Assembly: GCA_027621485.1 (NCBI GenBank)
Contig: JAQCBG010000001.1
Span: 1-22,832 of the forward strand
DNA length: 22,832 nucleotides
Origin: Pseudomonadota bacterium
GTDB taxonomy: Bacteria > Pseudomonadota > Alphaproteobacteria > Rickettsiales > Midichloriaceae
Direction: 5' to 3'
Part shown: positions 15,818 to 22,817 of the stretch, piece after piece
Numbering within the stretch: position 1 is the first letter of the stretch
How the letters are laid out: each line of letters opens with the position of its first letter
Translations under genes and position numbers: made by a program
Notes under the pieces: model-generated
Seen by the model: only the letters and a program-made list of their open reading frames with translations
Database searches by the model: none
What the model was told of the DNA's origin: nothing

Positions 15818-16168
15818 ATGAAAAATAATAATATTACTGAGATGAATTTCTCAATGCTAGAGCAATATCAAGCGCATAAAGAAATTGTGGTGAATGAAAA
15901 TTTTCAAAAAATATCACTTCTCATTGGTAAAAATGCTGCTCAATCAAAAAAACAAGATATTGGAGAAAAAGAGATTAAAAGCATTCATTCTGGAAATCTC
16001 TTTATAGTGCCCGAGCAAACAGAGCGATATAAAGAATTAAAGCATTATATCGCAGCAGCATCGCAATATAGTAAATCCATATTCTTTATTAAACCACAAA
16101 TTGGAATGTCTATTTGGATTATTGATGAATCTTCCATTGCCATCTTTAACGGAAAAGAGTGGCAATAA
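15818..16168 (+). CDS. DUF2793-like small protein (phage/GTA tail-associated family), orphan
   Basis: The 116 residues follow the layout of DUF2793 proteins. An N-terminal segment (FSMLEQYQAHKEIVVNENF, 11-29) parallels the family's Q-A-x-K-x-V-x-x-N-E helix. A GNLFIVP strand (59-65) parallels G-D-R-Y-I-V. The C-terminus FIKPQIGMSIWIIDESSIAIFNGKEW (90-115) parallels P-x-x-G-x-x-x-W-V-x-D-E-x-x-x-x-x-F-D-G-x-x-W. This domain occurs in alphaproteobacterial prophages and gene transfer agent-linked loci, usually in larger tail proteins. Here it stands alone between nuoG and dapE with no other phage gene near. There is no signal peptide. The assignment is by recalled pattern only; its role is unknown. 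Confidence 0.65.
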   Translation: MKNNNITEMNFSMLEQYQAHKEIVVNENFQKISLLIGKNAAQSKKQDIGEKEIKSIHSGNLFIVPEQTERYKELKHYIAAASQYSKSIFFIKPQIGMSIWIIDESSIAIFNGKEWQ

Positions 16169-16205
16169 ACATTAAATCTCACTCATTTATCGTACAACTT
16201 TATAA

Positions 16206-16233
16206 CTTTTTTAGGCTTTTTTAGGCTTTTTTA
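16206..16233. repeat. 10-bp tandem repeat (2.8 copies) across the dapE stop codon
   Basis: CTTTTTTAGG repeats at 16206-16215 and 16216-16225, then CTTTTTTA at 16226-16233, all exact. On the minus strand it covers the last two to three codons and the TAA of dapE and continues past it. Confidence 0.9.
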
Positions 16234-17387
16234 TCGATACCAAAGAGAAATGTATTTATGATATCTTGATATATTAAAGAGAGCTTTTCTAAATCCTCAA
16301 TACTCACATGCTCATCTATCTGATGCGCAGTAGCGCTCAGTAACCCAAGCTCTATAACAGGACAATATTGATGAATGAATCTTCCATCTGATGTGCCACC
16401 CTTTGTATTGATACATGGAGTATAACCACAAACTTTTGCAACACTATCACTTGCAAGTTGAGATACAAGCTCATGCTGCGAAACAAATGTCTCGCTACTA
16501 CTTAAACACTTAAGATCAAATCTTATATTGAAATATTCACAAATTTTTTGAAGCTCTTTTTTAATCGAAAAGGCTGTGTGCGCCTCGCCAAATCTTACAT
16601 TAAAGTAAGCGTGAGCAGAGTATGGAATAACATTTTCCGCGGAATCGGATGTTCCAAGACTTGTGAATTCTAAATTTGATGGCTCAAAAAGCCTACTACC
16701 TCTATCTATTTTATGATTATATAAATGCTGGATCAAAGCTGCAAGCTCAGGTATTGGATTACAAGTAAATTGATTATATGCTACATGACCTTGCTTACCA
16801 TATACTGTTAGCTTAAAATTCGCACTTCCTCTTGCACCTATTTTTATTGTATCTCCAACTTTTGCATCACTAACTGGCTCACCTATAATGCACATATTAA
16901 TCTTTTCGCGCTTCACATCTAGCCATTCCAGCATTGGCTTTGTTCCATTTATTGCATCGCCTTCTTCATCACATGTAATGAGTAAACTAATTGCTTTATG
17001 CTTTTTGAAAACATTAAGATCTTCTGATGCCTTTATTTTATTAACTGCATGAATAAACGCCGCAATAGCGCCCTTCATATCTACCGCGCCCCTTCCATAT
17101 ATAATTCCATCTTGTATCTGCCCTAGAAATGGATCATACTTCCATTTTGAAACATCGCCAACTGGTACTACATCCGCATGTCCTGCAAAGCACAAATTCT
17201 CAGGTCCATTTCCAAGTTTTGCATAAAGATTTTTAACAGGACTAGATTTCGAATCGCTAAACTCTAATATATGAGATGCAAAACCAAGCTCCGTTAGCAT
17301 ATTTTGGAGTGCATTTAATATAAAATCATCATTCGGAGTAATGCTTTTATAATTTAAAAGCTGCTGCAGTATTTCATAATGTTGCAT
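16221..17387 (-). CDS. dapE: Succinyl-diaminopimelate desuccinylase DapE
   Basis: DapE is a di-zinc M20-family enzyme that hydrolyses N-succinyl-L,L-diaminopimelate in the meso-DAP/lysine pathway, feeding peptidoglycan. The 388 residues contain the zinc ligands His70 and Asp103 (FAGHADVVP; GRGAVDMKG), Glu142 and Glu170, and the catalytic Asp72 and Glu141 (TCDEEGDA). The final ligand His355 lies in SATAHQIDEHV. The KGGTSDGRFI motif (329-338) is typical of DapE rather than other M20 peptidases. It is convergent with the DUF2793-like gene and divergent from rseP across 340 bases. Its last codons lie in a short tandem repeat, so the C-terminal residues may vary between strains. Confidence 0.96.
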   Translation of the reverse strand: MQHYEILQQLLNYKSITPNDDFILNALQNMLTELGFASHILEFSDSKSSPVKNLYAKLGNGPENLCFAGHADVVPVGDVSKWKYDPFLGQIQDGIIYGRGAVDMKGAIAAFIHAVNKIKASEDLNVFKKHKAISLLITCDEEGDAINGTKPMLEWLDVKREKINMCIIGEPVSDAKVGDTIKIGARGSANFKLTVYGKQGHVAYNQFTCNPIPELAALIQHLYNHKIDRGSRLFEPSNLEFTSLGTSDSAENVIPYSAHAYFNVRFGEAHTAFSIKKELQKICEYFNIRFDLKCLSSSETFVSQHELVSQLASDSVAKVCGYTPCINTKGGTSDGRFIHQYCPVIELGLLSATAHQIDEHVSIEDLEKLSLIYQDIINTFLFGIDKKA

Positions 17388-17727
17388 ATGTATGAATTGG
17401 AGATTGTAGCTAATTTAATATCTTGAAGATCTATCTTATATTGCTTTCTATACATTCAAACAATACAAAATTTAGATAAAATCTACTAAAAAATTCAATA
17501 AAACTATAGCTAAATGAATTATTTAATATGAAACGAGAATTTTGTTTATATTTTCACAATAATCATTAAAAAACTTAGAATTACTTAGATTACTTAGAAT
17601 TACAATTCTTAATAATAAATATTTAGTACGATTTACTGAATTTCAATTTGCACGCATCAACGTTTGTTGGTATTAGTATTTGCTAAGATGATAAATAAAT
17701 TTCACAACTCAATAGGTATTTACTAAA
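17388..17727. other. Gene-free divergent region between dapE and rseP
   Basis: These 340 bases are AT-rich with no ORF I can support. They should carry promoters for dapE (minus) and rseP (plus). For rseP the best pair I see is TTGCAC then TATTAG, 17 bases apart and about 45 bases before the TTG start, each only a partial match. A triple short repeat lies at 17573-17601. Confidence 0.5.
17573..17601. repeat. Three tandem copies of a 9-10 bp unit
   Basis: ACTTAGAATT (17573-17582), ACTTAGATT (17583-17591) and ACTTAGAATT (17592-17601) follow one another. The last copy overlaps the small palindrome AGAATTACAATTCT. Confidence 0.85.
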
Positions 17728-18795
17728 TTGCAAAATTTTCTCTGGTTTATTATTGTTATATCCGTTGTTGTTTTTGTTCATGAAATGGGTCATTTTCTCT
17801 TTGCGAGGTATTTTGGCGTAAAGGTTGAAAAATTTTCTATAGGCTTTGGCCCTGCTCTTGTGAAATTTTTAGATAATAAAGGTACTGAATGGAGAATCTC
17901 AGCAATTCCTCTTGGTGGTTACGTACAAATGTATGGAGAAGAAAATTTTAATAAAAAATCTTCTCATCAAGTAATCGAAGAGGGAGACGCAATTCAATCT
18001 AATATATCTTTCTCTAAAAAGCCACTATATCAGAAAAGCTTAATTGCCGCAGCAGGACCAATTGCAAATTATGTTCTCTCAGCGCTACTTTTTATATTTA
18101 TTATATATAAATCCGGATTAACTTCTATATCTACAAGAATTGATAGCGTTACTGATAATTCAATCGCTTTTCATTTAGGAATAGAAAAAGATGATGCCAT
18201 TATTAGCATTAATCAAAGAGTCGCCGATAAATCTCTTGAAGATATAATACTCCAAACTCATCATAAAGAGAATTTCTCTATCGCATTACAAAAAAAGAGC
18301 GGCAAAATTCAAAATATTGAAGTAGAATTTCAAGAAAATTGGGAATACAGTAGCGATTTTTTTCATGATATTAAATTCCAAAAAACTCATATCCCTTTAA
18401 ATTTTATTCAATCTTGCGCAGCAGGAATTCAAAAGAGCGCCCAAATCTCTTTTTTGATGATAAAAGGAATATACGAAATGATTACGGGAAACATAGATAT
18501 TAAGAGCATGGGCGGTCCCGTTGCTATTGCTCAGTACTCGAAAAAAGCAGCAGATGGGGGATATATATCTCTATTATGGTTTATTGCAATTTTTTCTTTA
18601 AATCTAGGATTACTAAATCTTATACCAATACCCGTTTTAGATGGAGGTCAATTATTTTTATATGGAATTGAAGCTATTATCAGGAGACCCATTCCAGAGA
18701 AAATTAAAGCATTCATTATGTCAGTTGGGATGCTAATTGTATTTTTTATTATGTCAATTGCTATATATAGTGATTTTCAACGCATATTTTTCTAA
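17728..18795 (+). CDS. rseP: Site-2 protease RseP
   Basis: RseP is an inner-membrane zinc metalloprotease that cleaves membrane-embedded substrates such as anti-sigma factors and signal-peptide remnants. The 355 residues include a first membrane helix with the active site HEMGH (18-22). SIGFGP (37-42) and one PDZ domain (about 130-200) follow; E. coli RseP, at 450 aa, has two. GGP (262-264) and the third zinc ligand Asp305 in IPVLDGGQL come next, then a final membrane helix (about 328-347). The start is TTG: the frame is closed just upstream by a TAG, and TTG gives the family's usual short lead-in before the HExxH helix. bamA follows after 36 bases, the classical gene pair, while the usual dxr-cdsA upstream is missing. 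Confidence 0.95.
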   Translation: MQNFLWFIIVISVVVFVHEMGHFLFARYFGVKVEKFSIGFGPALVKFLDNKGTEWRISAIPLGGYVQMYGEENFNKKSSHQVIEEGDAIQSNISFSKKPLYQKSLIAAAGPIANYVLSALLFIFIIYKSGLTSISTRIDSVTDNSIAFHLGIEKDDAIISINQRVADKSLEDIILQTHHKENFSIALQKKSGKIQNIEVEFQENWEYSSDFFHDIKFQKTHIPLNFIQSCAAGIQKSAQISFLMIKGIYEMITGNIDIKSMGGPVAIAQYSKKAADGGYISLLWFIAIFSLNLGLLNLIPIPVLDGGQLFLYGIEAIIRRPIPEKIKAFIMSVGMLIVFFIMSIAIYSDFQRIFF

Positions 18796-18831
18796 AAATC
18801 ATCATCTTATTTACATACTATACTCTATAAA

Positions 18832-21126
18832 ATGATTCGTTTTTTATTCTTTTGCGGCTTACTGATTCTTTTTCATGATGCTCTTGCAATAAATATTACA
18901 GTCAAGGGTAATAGAACAATCAGTAGTCAATCTGTTATTGAGCATTCTGGACTTGATAAGCTCTCCAGAATTAATGAAGATGATGTAGATCATGCGATAA
19001 AACATCTAATGTCCTTAGATTTTTTTACAGATGTTCAAATCAATCAATTCCAAGATAATATCATCATATCTGTCATTGAAAATCCTACAATCAGAGAAAT
19101 AAAACTTAATATAAATACTCTAGATAATAACTCATTAGGCAAACTTATTACATTTAAACCTGGTGATCTACTGAAAAATAAATCATTAAATCAAAGTATA
19201 AGAAATATTAAGACTGCATTGAAGAGACGAGGATATCATGCTGCAGAGGTATACATAGAGAAAATATCTCTCAATAACAATAAAGTAGATCTAAGCGTTC
19301 AGGTAAAAAAGGGGAATAAAGCATCCATAAGATCAATTAATTTTATTGGCAATGCTGCATTTACTGATGATGTACTCAAGAAAGCAATATACTCATCTGA
19401 ATATAAAATATATAAGTTATTCTCTCCTTTTGATAAATACGATTCAGATAGAATTGCCCTCGATAAAGAAATGCTGCGAATGCATTATGTAAATCATGGA
19501 TATTTAGATGTGGAAATCTTGCCCTCTTTTACAGAATTCATGCGTAATAAAAAATCTATTACCCTTTCTTTTATCATCCGTGAGGGTAAGCAGTATACAT
19601 GCAATCAAGTGAATTTAAAATTATTGCGCAATAATATGAGTTTTGGGGCGGAGAGTAATTCATTAATTAAAATACAATCTTCGATAGAAAATTTAATTGA
19701 TATCAAGAATGGAGACACTTGTAGCCCTATAAAAATACAAAATATTACCAATAAAATCACATCTTATCTGGAGGAAATAGGCTATACCACATCAAAAATC
19801 TCGTACGAGATAGCAAAAAATCCCGCCGACTCAACTACAGAAGTGAATTTTATCATTCAAAATACAGAAAAAATTACAAAAATAAGAAAAATCAATATCA
19901 AAGGAAACGATATAACTGCAGATTATGTAATTAGAAGGGAGCTATCTTTTGCAGAGGGAGACGCATATCAAGCAAGTAAAATTCGTCAATCTAAGGCTAA
20001 TTTGATATATTTGGGCTATTTTCAAGGTATAGAGTTATCTACAAGAGAAATCGCAGATGATTATGTCGATATCGATATAGAAGTCAAAGAGAAAAGAATT
20101 TCAAATATCATGATTAGCGCTCATTATGATGGATTAAATGGAGTATATGGGTCATTTGTTGGTGAACAAAAGAATTTTCTTGGAAGAGGCAGAGATGTAA
20201 AATTCAGCGCAGCTAAAGGAGGAGATTTTGCCTCCCTTAATTTTGGCATAGAAGAGCCTTATTTTTTAGATAGCATAGCAAGGGGCTTTTTAAATGTTTA
20301 CATCACTAAACAATCAATTCAAGAATCGGTAGATGTAAAATACGATCAAATAGTGGGTGGATTCGATACAAGCATTACTTATAAAATAAAAGATCATCTT
20401 TTTAATAAACTTGGATACGGATTATTTTATCTTAATGCAAAAGATAGCAATCAGAATGCAGCGCTTACAGTGCAAGATTTAGATGGTGGTATCGCAAAGA
20501 GGAATAAATTTCAGCATGCATTAATTTACTCAACATTAAATAACTCAATTAAACCATCGGAAGGAATGCATGCGAGCATTGAAGAGGCAATTATGATAGG
20601 CAATGAAAAATCTACAAATCTTAAAATTGAAACTTCCGCTAGATATTATATACCCTTTCATGATTATAAACTAATTTTGAGACTGTCGGGTCATTTGGGA
20701 TACATAGGCAGCTTAACAAAAGATAGAGTATTTTTAATAGACAATTTTAGAAAAGGAGAAGATATCGTTAAAGGCTTTGCTATTAATGGAATAGGCCCAA
20801 GACATAAAAAGAATGACCAATCTATTGGTGGAAAAGCATTTCAAGCAATGTCTGCAGAGTTACGCTGGGATCTGCCTATGTTAGAAGAATTAGGTGTAAA
20901 AATTGCTGGATTTTGCGACGCAGGTAATTTATCTGGCTTTGATGAAAGTCCAGTTGCGCTAAAGAAAGATATATACGATGAAGCATTTCTTAGAGTTGGA
21001 TGCGGCGCTGGTATTATGGCAGATCTTCCGTTTGGCACTATTCGAGTGAACTATTCAATACCGCTACGCAAAACAGACTTCGACAAAACAAATGCAATCA
21101 GCTTTTCAATGGGTACTGGGGATTAA
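18832..21126 (+). CDS. bamA: Outer membrane protein assembly factor BamA
   Basis: BamA inserts beta-barrel proteins into the outer membrane. The 764-residue precursor has a signal peptide, with probable cleavage after ALA at 17-19. Five POTRA domains (roughly 20-86, 87-160, 163-251, 253-345, 349-421) and a 16-strand barrel from about 425 follow. The loop-6 motif normally VRGF reads VKGF (646-649), and the protein ends FSMGTGD where a terminal Phe or Trp is usual. A shift of one base in the GGGG run near the stop would not restore a terminal aromatic, so a simple frameshift does not explain it. It follows rseP closely. skp, lpxD, fabZ and lpxA, which often come next in proteobacteria, are absent here. 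Confidence 0.96.
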   Translation: MIRFLFFCGLLILFHDALAINITVKGNRTISSQSVIEHSGLDKLSRINEDDVDHAIKHLMSLDFFTDVQINQFQDNIIISVIENPTIREIKLNINTLDNNSLGKLITFKPGDLLKNKSLNQSIRNIKTALKRRGYHAAEVYIEKISLNNNKVDLSVQVKKGNKASIRSINFIGNAAFTDDVLKKAIYSSEYKIYKLFSPFDKYDSDRIALDKEMLRMHYVNHGYLDVEILPSFTEFMRNKKSITLSFIIREGKQYTCNQVNLKLLRNNMSFGAESNSLIKIQSSIENLIDIKNGDTCSPIKIQNITNKITSYLEEIGYTTSKISYEIAKNPADSTTEVNFIIQNTEKITKIRKINIKGNDITADYVIRRELSFAEGDAYQASKIRQSKANLIYLGYFQGIELSTREIADDYVDIDIEVKEKRISNIMISAHYDGLNGVYGSFVGEQKNFLGRGRDVKFSAAKGGDFASLNFGIEEPYFLDSIARGFLNVYITKQSIQESVDVKYDQIVGGFDTSITYKIKDHLFNKLGYGLFYLNAKDSNQNAALTVQDLDGGIAKRNKFQHALIYSTLNNSIKPSEGMHASIEEAIMIGNEKSTNLKIETSARYYIPFHDYKLILRLSGHLGYIGSLTKDRVFLIDNFRKGEDIVKGFAINGIGPRHKKNDQSIGGKAFQAMSAELRWDLPMLEELGVKIAGFCDAGNLSGFDESPVALKKDIYDEAFLRVGCGAGIMADLPFGTIRVNYSIPLRKTDFDKTNAISFSMGTGD

Positions 21127-21169
21127 AAATCAAAAAAATCTCATTTAGTACTTTCTCATACAATTGTCA

Positions 21170-21191
21170 TTCATAGTTTATTCATAGTTTT
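21170..21191. repeat. 11-bp tandem duplication downstream of bamA
   Basis: TTCATAGTTTA (21170-21180) is followed directly by TTCATAGTTTT (21181-21191), 10 of 11 identical, in the 170-base gap between bamA and the CADD-like gene. Confidence 0.8.
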
Positions 21192-21296
21192 TTCTAAAAT
21201 ACTCAGTAAATTTGCAATAATTGACAGCTTACATACTTCAATATATTATAACGACTCTATATTTTTGATCTTTTTCAATATTTTTTTAGCTTCAAT

Positions 21297-21959
21297 ATGA
21301 GTATTATTATGAATAAAATAAATGAAGCAATAGATGAGTGGCATCTATTAAAACATAGCTTTTATCAGAGATGGAATAACGGAACACTCTCAAAGGAAGA
21401 ACTTTCTCATTATGCACATCAATACTATCACCATGTTGAGGCATTTCCAAGATATATTAGCGCGACGCATTCTAATTGCATATCTATAAAAAACAGGCAG
21501 ACACTGCTGGAAAATTTAATAGATGAAGAAAGAGGAGATAAAAATCACCCAGATCTCTGGCTATCTTTTTGTAAAGGTCTTGGATTATCTGAAGATGAGG
21601 TGAAAAATAATAAACACCTGAATATAGAGACTCATAATTTAATTGATGGAATGCTTTCTATGTCAAAATCTTCTTACGAAGAAGGATTGGGATCTCTTTA
21701 TGGGTATGAAAGCCAAGTCCCAGAAATTGCAAAATCTAAAATAGATGGTCTTTGTAAGCATTATAATTTTAAAGCAAAAGATGATGCTCTGATTTTTTTT
21801 CAAGTGCATATAGAGGCAGATCAATGGCATAGGGAAGAATCTGCTAATATGATTACAGATTTAGATAATGCAGTTGCAGAGAGAGCTTATAGCGCTGCTA
21901 TTAAAGCAAGAAAGCTTTTGTGGAATTTTCTTGATGGCGTAGAAAAACATTATCAATAG
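21297..21959 (+). CDS. CADD-family di-iron protein, probable p-aminobenzoate synthase
   Basis: This protein (220 aa) aligns along its length with Chlamydia trachomatis CADD (CT610), which supplies p-aminobenzoate for folate without the PabABC route, using its own side chains. The metal ligands are all present: Glu77, His84, Glu138, His171, Asp175 and His178, for CADD Glu81, His88, Glu142, His174, Asp178 and His181. The residues tied to the self-sacrificing chemistry are also kept: Tyr23 (CADD Tyr27), Tyr137 (Tyr141) and Lys148 (Lys152). The C-terminal death-domain-interacting tail of CADD is not obvious. Two in-frame ATGs (21297, 21309) are possible starts, neither with a good Shine-Dalgarno. 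It is tail to tail with a TenA-like gene of the same fold. Residue matching was done from memory of CADD. Confidence 0.88.
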   Translation: MSIIMNKINEAIDEWHLLKHSFYQRWNNGTLSKEELSHYAHQYYHHVEAFPRYISATHSNCISIKNRQTLLENLIDEERGDKNHPDLWLSFCKGLGLSEDEVKNNKHLNIETHNLIDGMLSMSKSSYEEGLGSLYGYESQVPEIAKSKIDGLCKHYNFKAKDDALIFFQVHIEADQWHREESANMITDLDNAVAERAYSAAIKARKLLWNFLDGVEKHYQ

Positions 21960-21986
21960 CGCAAATTCGCTTTACTTTTAATTCTT

Positions 21987-22056
21987 GAGAGCATCGGTCT
22001 TGATTACAGAAAGAGATGCTCACAAGACCCTCTCTGCATAACATTTAAAAAGAGAG
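21987..22056. other. Structured intergenic element with competing stems (possible pseudoknot)
   Basis: GAGCATC (21989-21995) complements GATGCTC (22015-22021), and GGTCTTG (21996-22002) complements CAAGACC (22023-22029). The pairs interleave, so the stems are alternatives or form a pseudoknot. GAGAG (21987-21991) also complements CTCTC (22030-22034), which extends the second stem to 12 bp with a 4-base bulge. A further stem is CTCTCT (22030-22035) with AGAGAG (22051-22056). The element is GC-richer than the DNA around it and sits between the 3' ends of two convergent genes. No U-run follows either way, so it is not an ordinary intrinsic terminator. Its strand is undetermined. Confidence 0.6.
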
Positions 22057-22091
22057 ACAATAAATCTACTTCTTTTATCAAATAATGCTAT

Positions 22092-22742
22092 TTAAGCGGC
22101 AGATCTTTGTTGAAACTTATATATACCCTCACAAAAATGCCATTTTAGTAGCATTCCATGTAAAAATACCTCTTCCATACGTTGCAATAAAAGAGGGCTT
22201 TGCTCTTTCGCTAAGCAATCTACAAGATTCTTACTTTTTTCAATAAATGCTCTAAAAGATTCCGAAGCATGCATTTCTATCCATTTTGCATATGGATTAT
22301 CGGGTCTAGTTGGAAATGAAGATGCAATATGATAGTCCACCATAAAATGCGGCATAATAGTCAATAGGGCAACCGGAATATCCTCCATTACAATACTCGC
22401 TACAAGGAAATTTGTATAATCAATGCATTCCTGAATGCCTTCTTTATGAAATGAGCTATGTAATGCATCTGATTGTATATCGTATTTTTTTACCACTTCA
22501 TTCTGCAAAAGATTTCTTGCGGTATTTAATAAATGCGCAACCTCTGTAACTTCATTTGCTTTTGAAATAATAATCGAAATTGCCTGCAAAAATTCAGAGG
22601 CAAATATCTCGTTTTGCTCTAAATAGAGTAAAAATTTATATTTCTCCAGCTCCCCACTTGTAATTCCAGCATTAAGAGGATGTTCTATTATACACTTATA
22701 AACTGGCGTAATTTTACACCATAAATGACTTAAAAAGCTCAT
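22092..22742 (-). CDS. TenA/thiaminase II-fold protein lacking TenA catalytic residues
   Basis: The 216 residues have the TenA layout: HPLNAGITSGEL (21-32), a YLEQ helix, DYTNFL (108-113), ALLTIMPHFMVDY (125-137), YAKWIEMHASESF (151-163) and MEEVFL..FCEGIY at the C-terminus. TenA hydrolyses aminopyrimidines in thiamin salvage using, in B. subtilis, Asp44, Tyr47, Tyr112, Cys135, Tyr163 and Glu205. Here the matching residues are Asn44, Phe47, Tyr109, His132, His158 and Lys200, so only one is kept. It also lacks the ligand pattern of di-iron relatives such as CADD. It is therefore probably not a standard thiaminase. The reading frame is intact and full length, which argues for a retained function that I cannot name. 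Confidence 0.85.
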   Translation of the reverse strand: MSFLSHLWCKITPVYKCIIEHPLNAGITSGELEKYKFLLYLEQNEIFASEFLQAISIIISKANEVTEVAHLLNTARNLLQNEVVKKYDIQSDALHSSFHKEGIQECIDYTNFLVASIVMEDIPVALLTIMPHFMVDYHIASSFPTRPDNPYAKWIEMHASESFRAFIEKSKNLVDCLAKEQSPLLLQRMEEVFLHGMLLKWHFCEGIYKFQQRSAA

Positions 22743-22808
22743 GTTGTACCATAATTTGTTCTAATAACGCATATATTACTATATTTTTTGCAAAAAAGCA
22801 CGCGCACT

Positions 22809-22817
22809 ATTATAGCA
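22809..22817 (-). promoter_or_regulatory. Extended -10 promoter of the TenA-like gene
   Basis: On the minus strand TGCTATAAT occupies 22817-22809: a perfect TATAAT with the extended TG one base upstream. Transcription would begin near 22802, about 60 bases before the ATG at 22742. A -35 box at normal spacing would lie mostly beyond the window edge. A 14-bp palindrome (TTTTTTGCAAAAAA, 22784-22797) lies in the leader. Confidence 0.5.

Noticed and set aside
15818..16168. Toxin or effector interpretation of the 116-residue orphan gene
   Set aside because: No secretion signal, toxin motif or partner antitoxin gene is seen; the DUF2793-like pattern explains it better.
17388..17727. CRISPR-like array suggested by the ACTTAGAATT repeats
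   Set aside because: Units are 9-10 bp with no spacers and no cas genes are present; this is an ordinary microduplication.
21100..21160. Frameshift at the GGGG run near the bamA stop
   Set aside because: Reading through in either shifted frame gives low-complexity Lys/Asn/Ile-rich extensions and no terminal aromatic, so the given frame is the best one.
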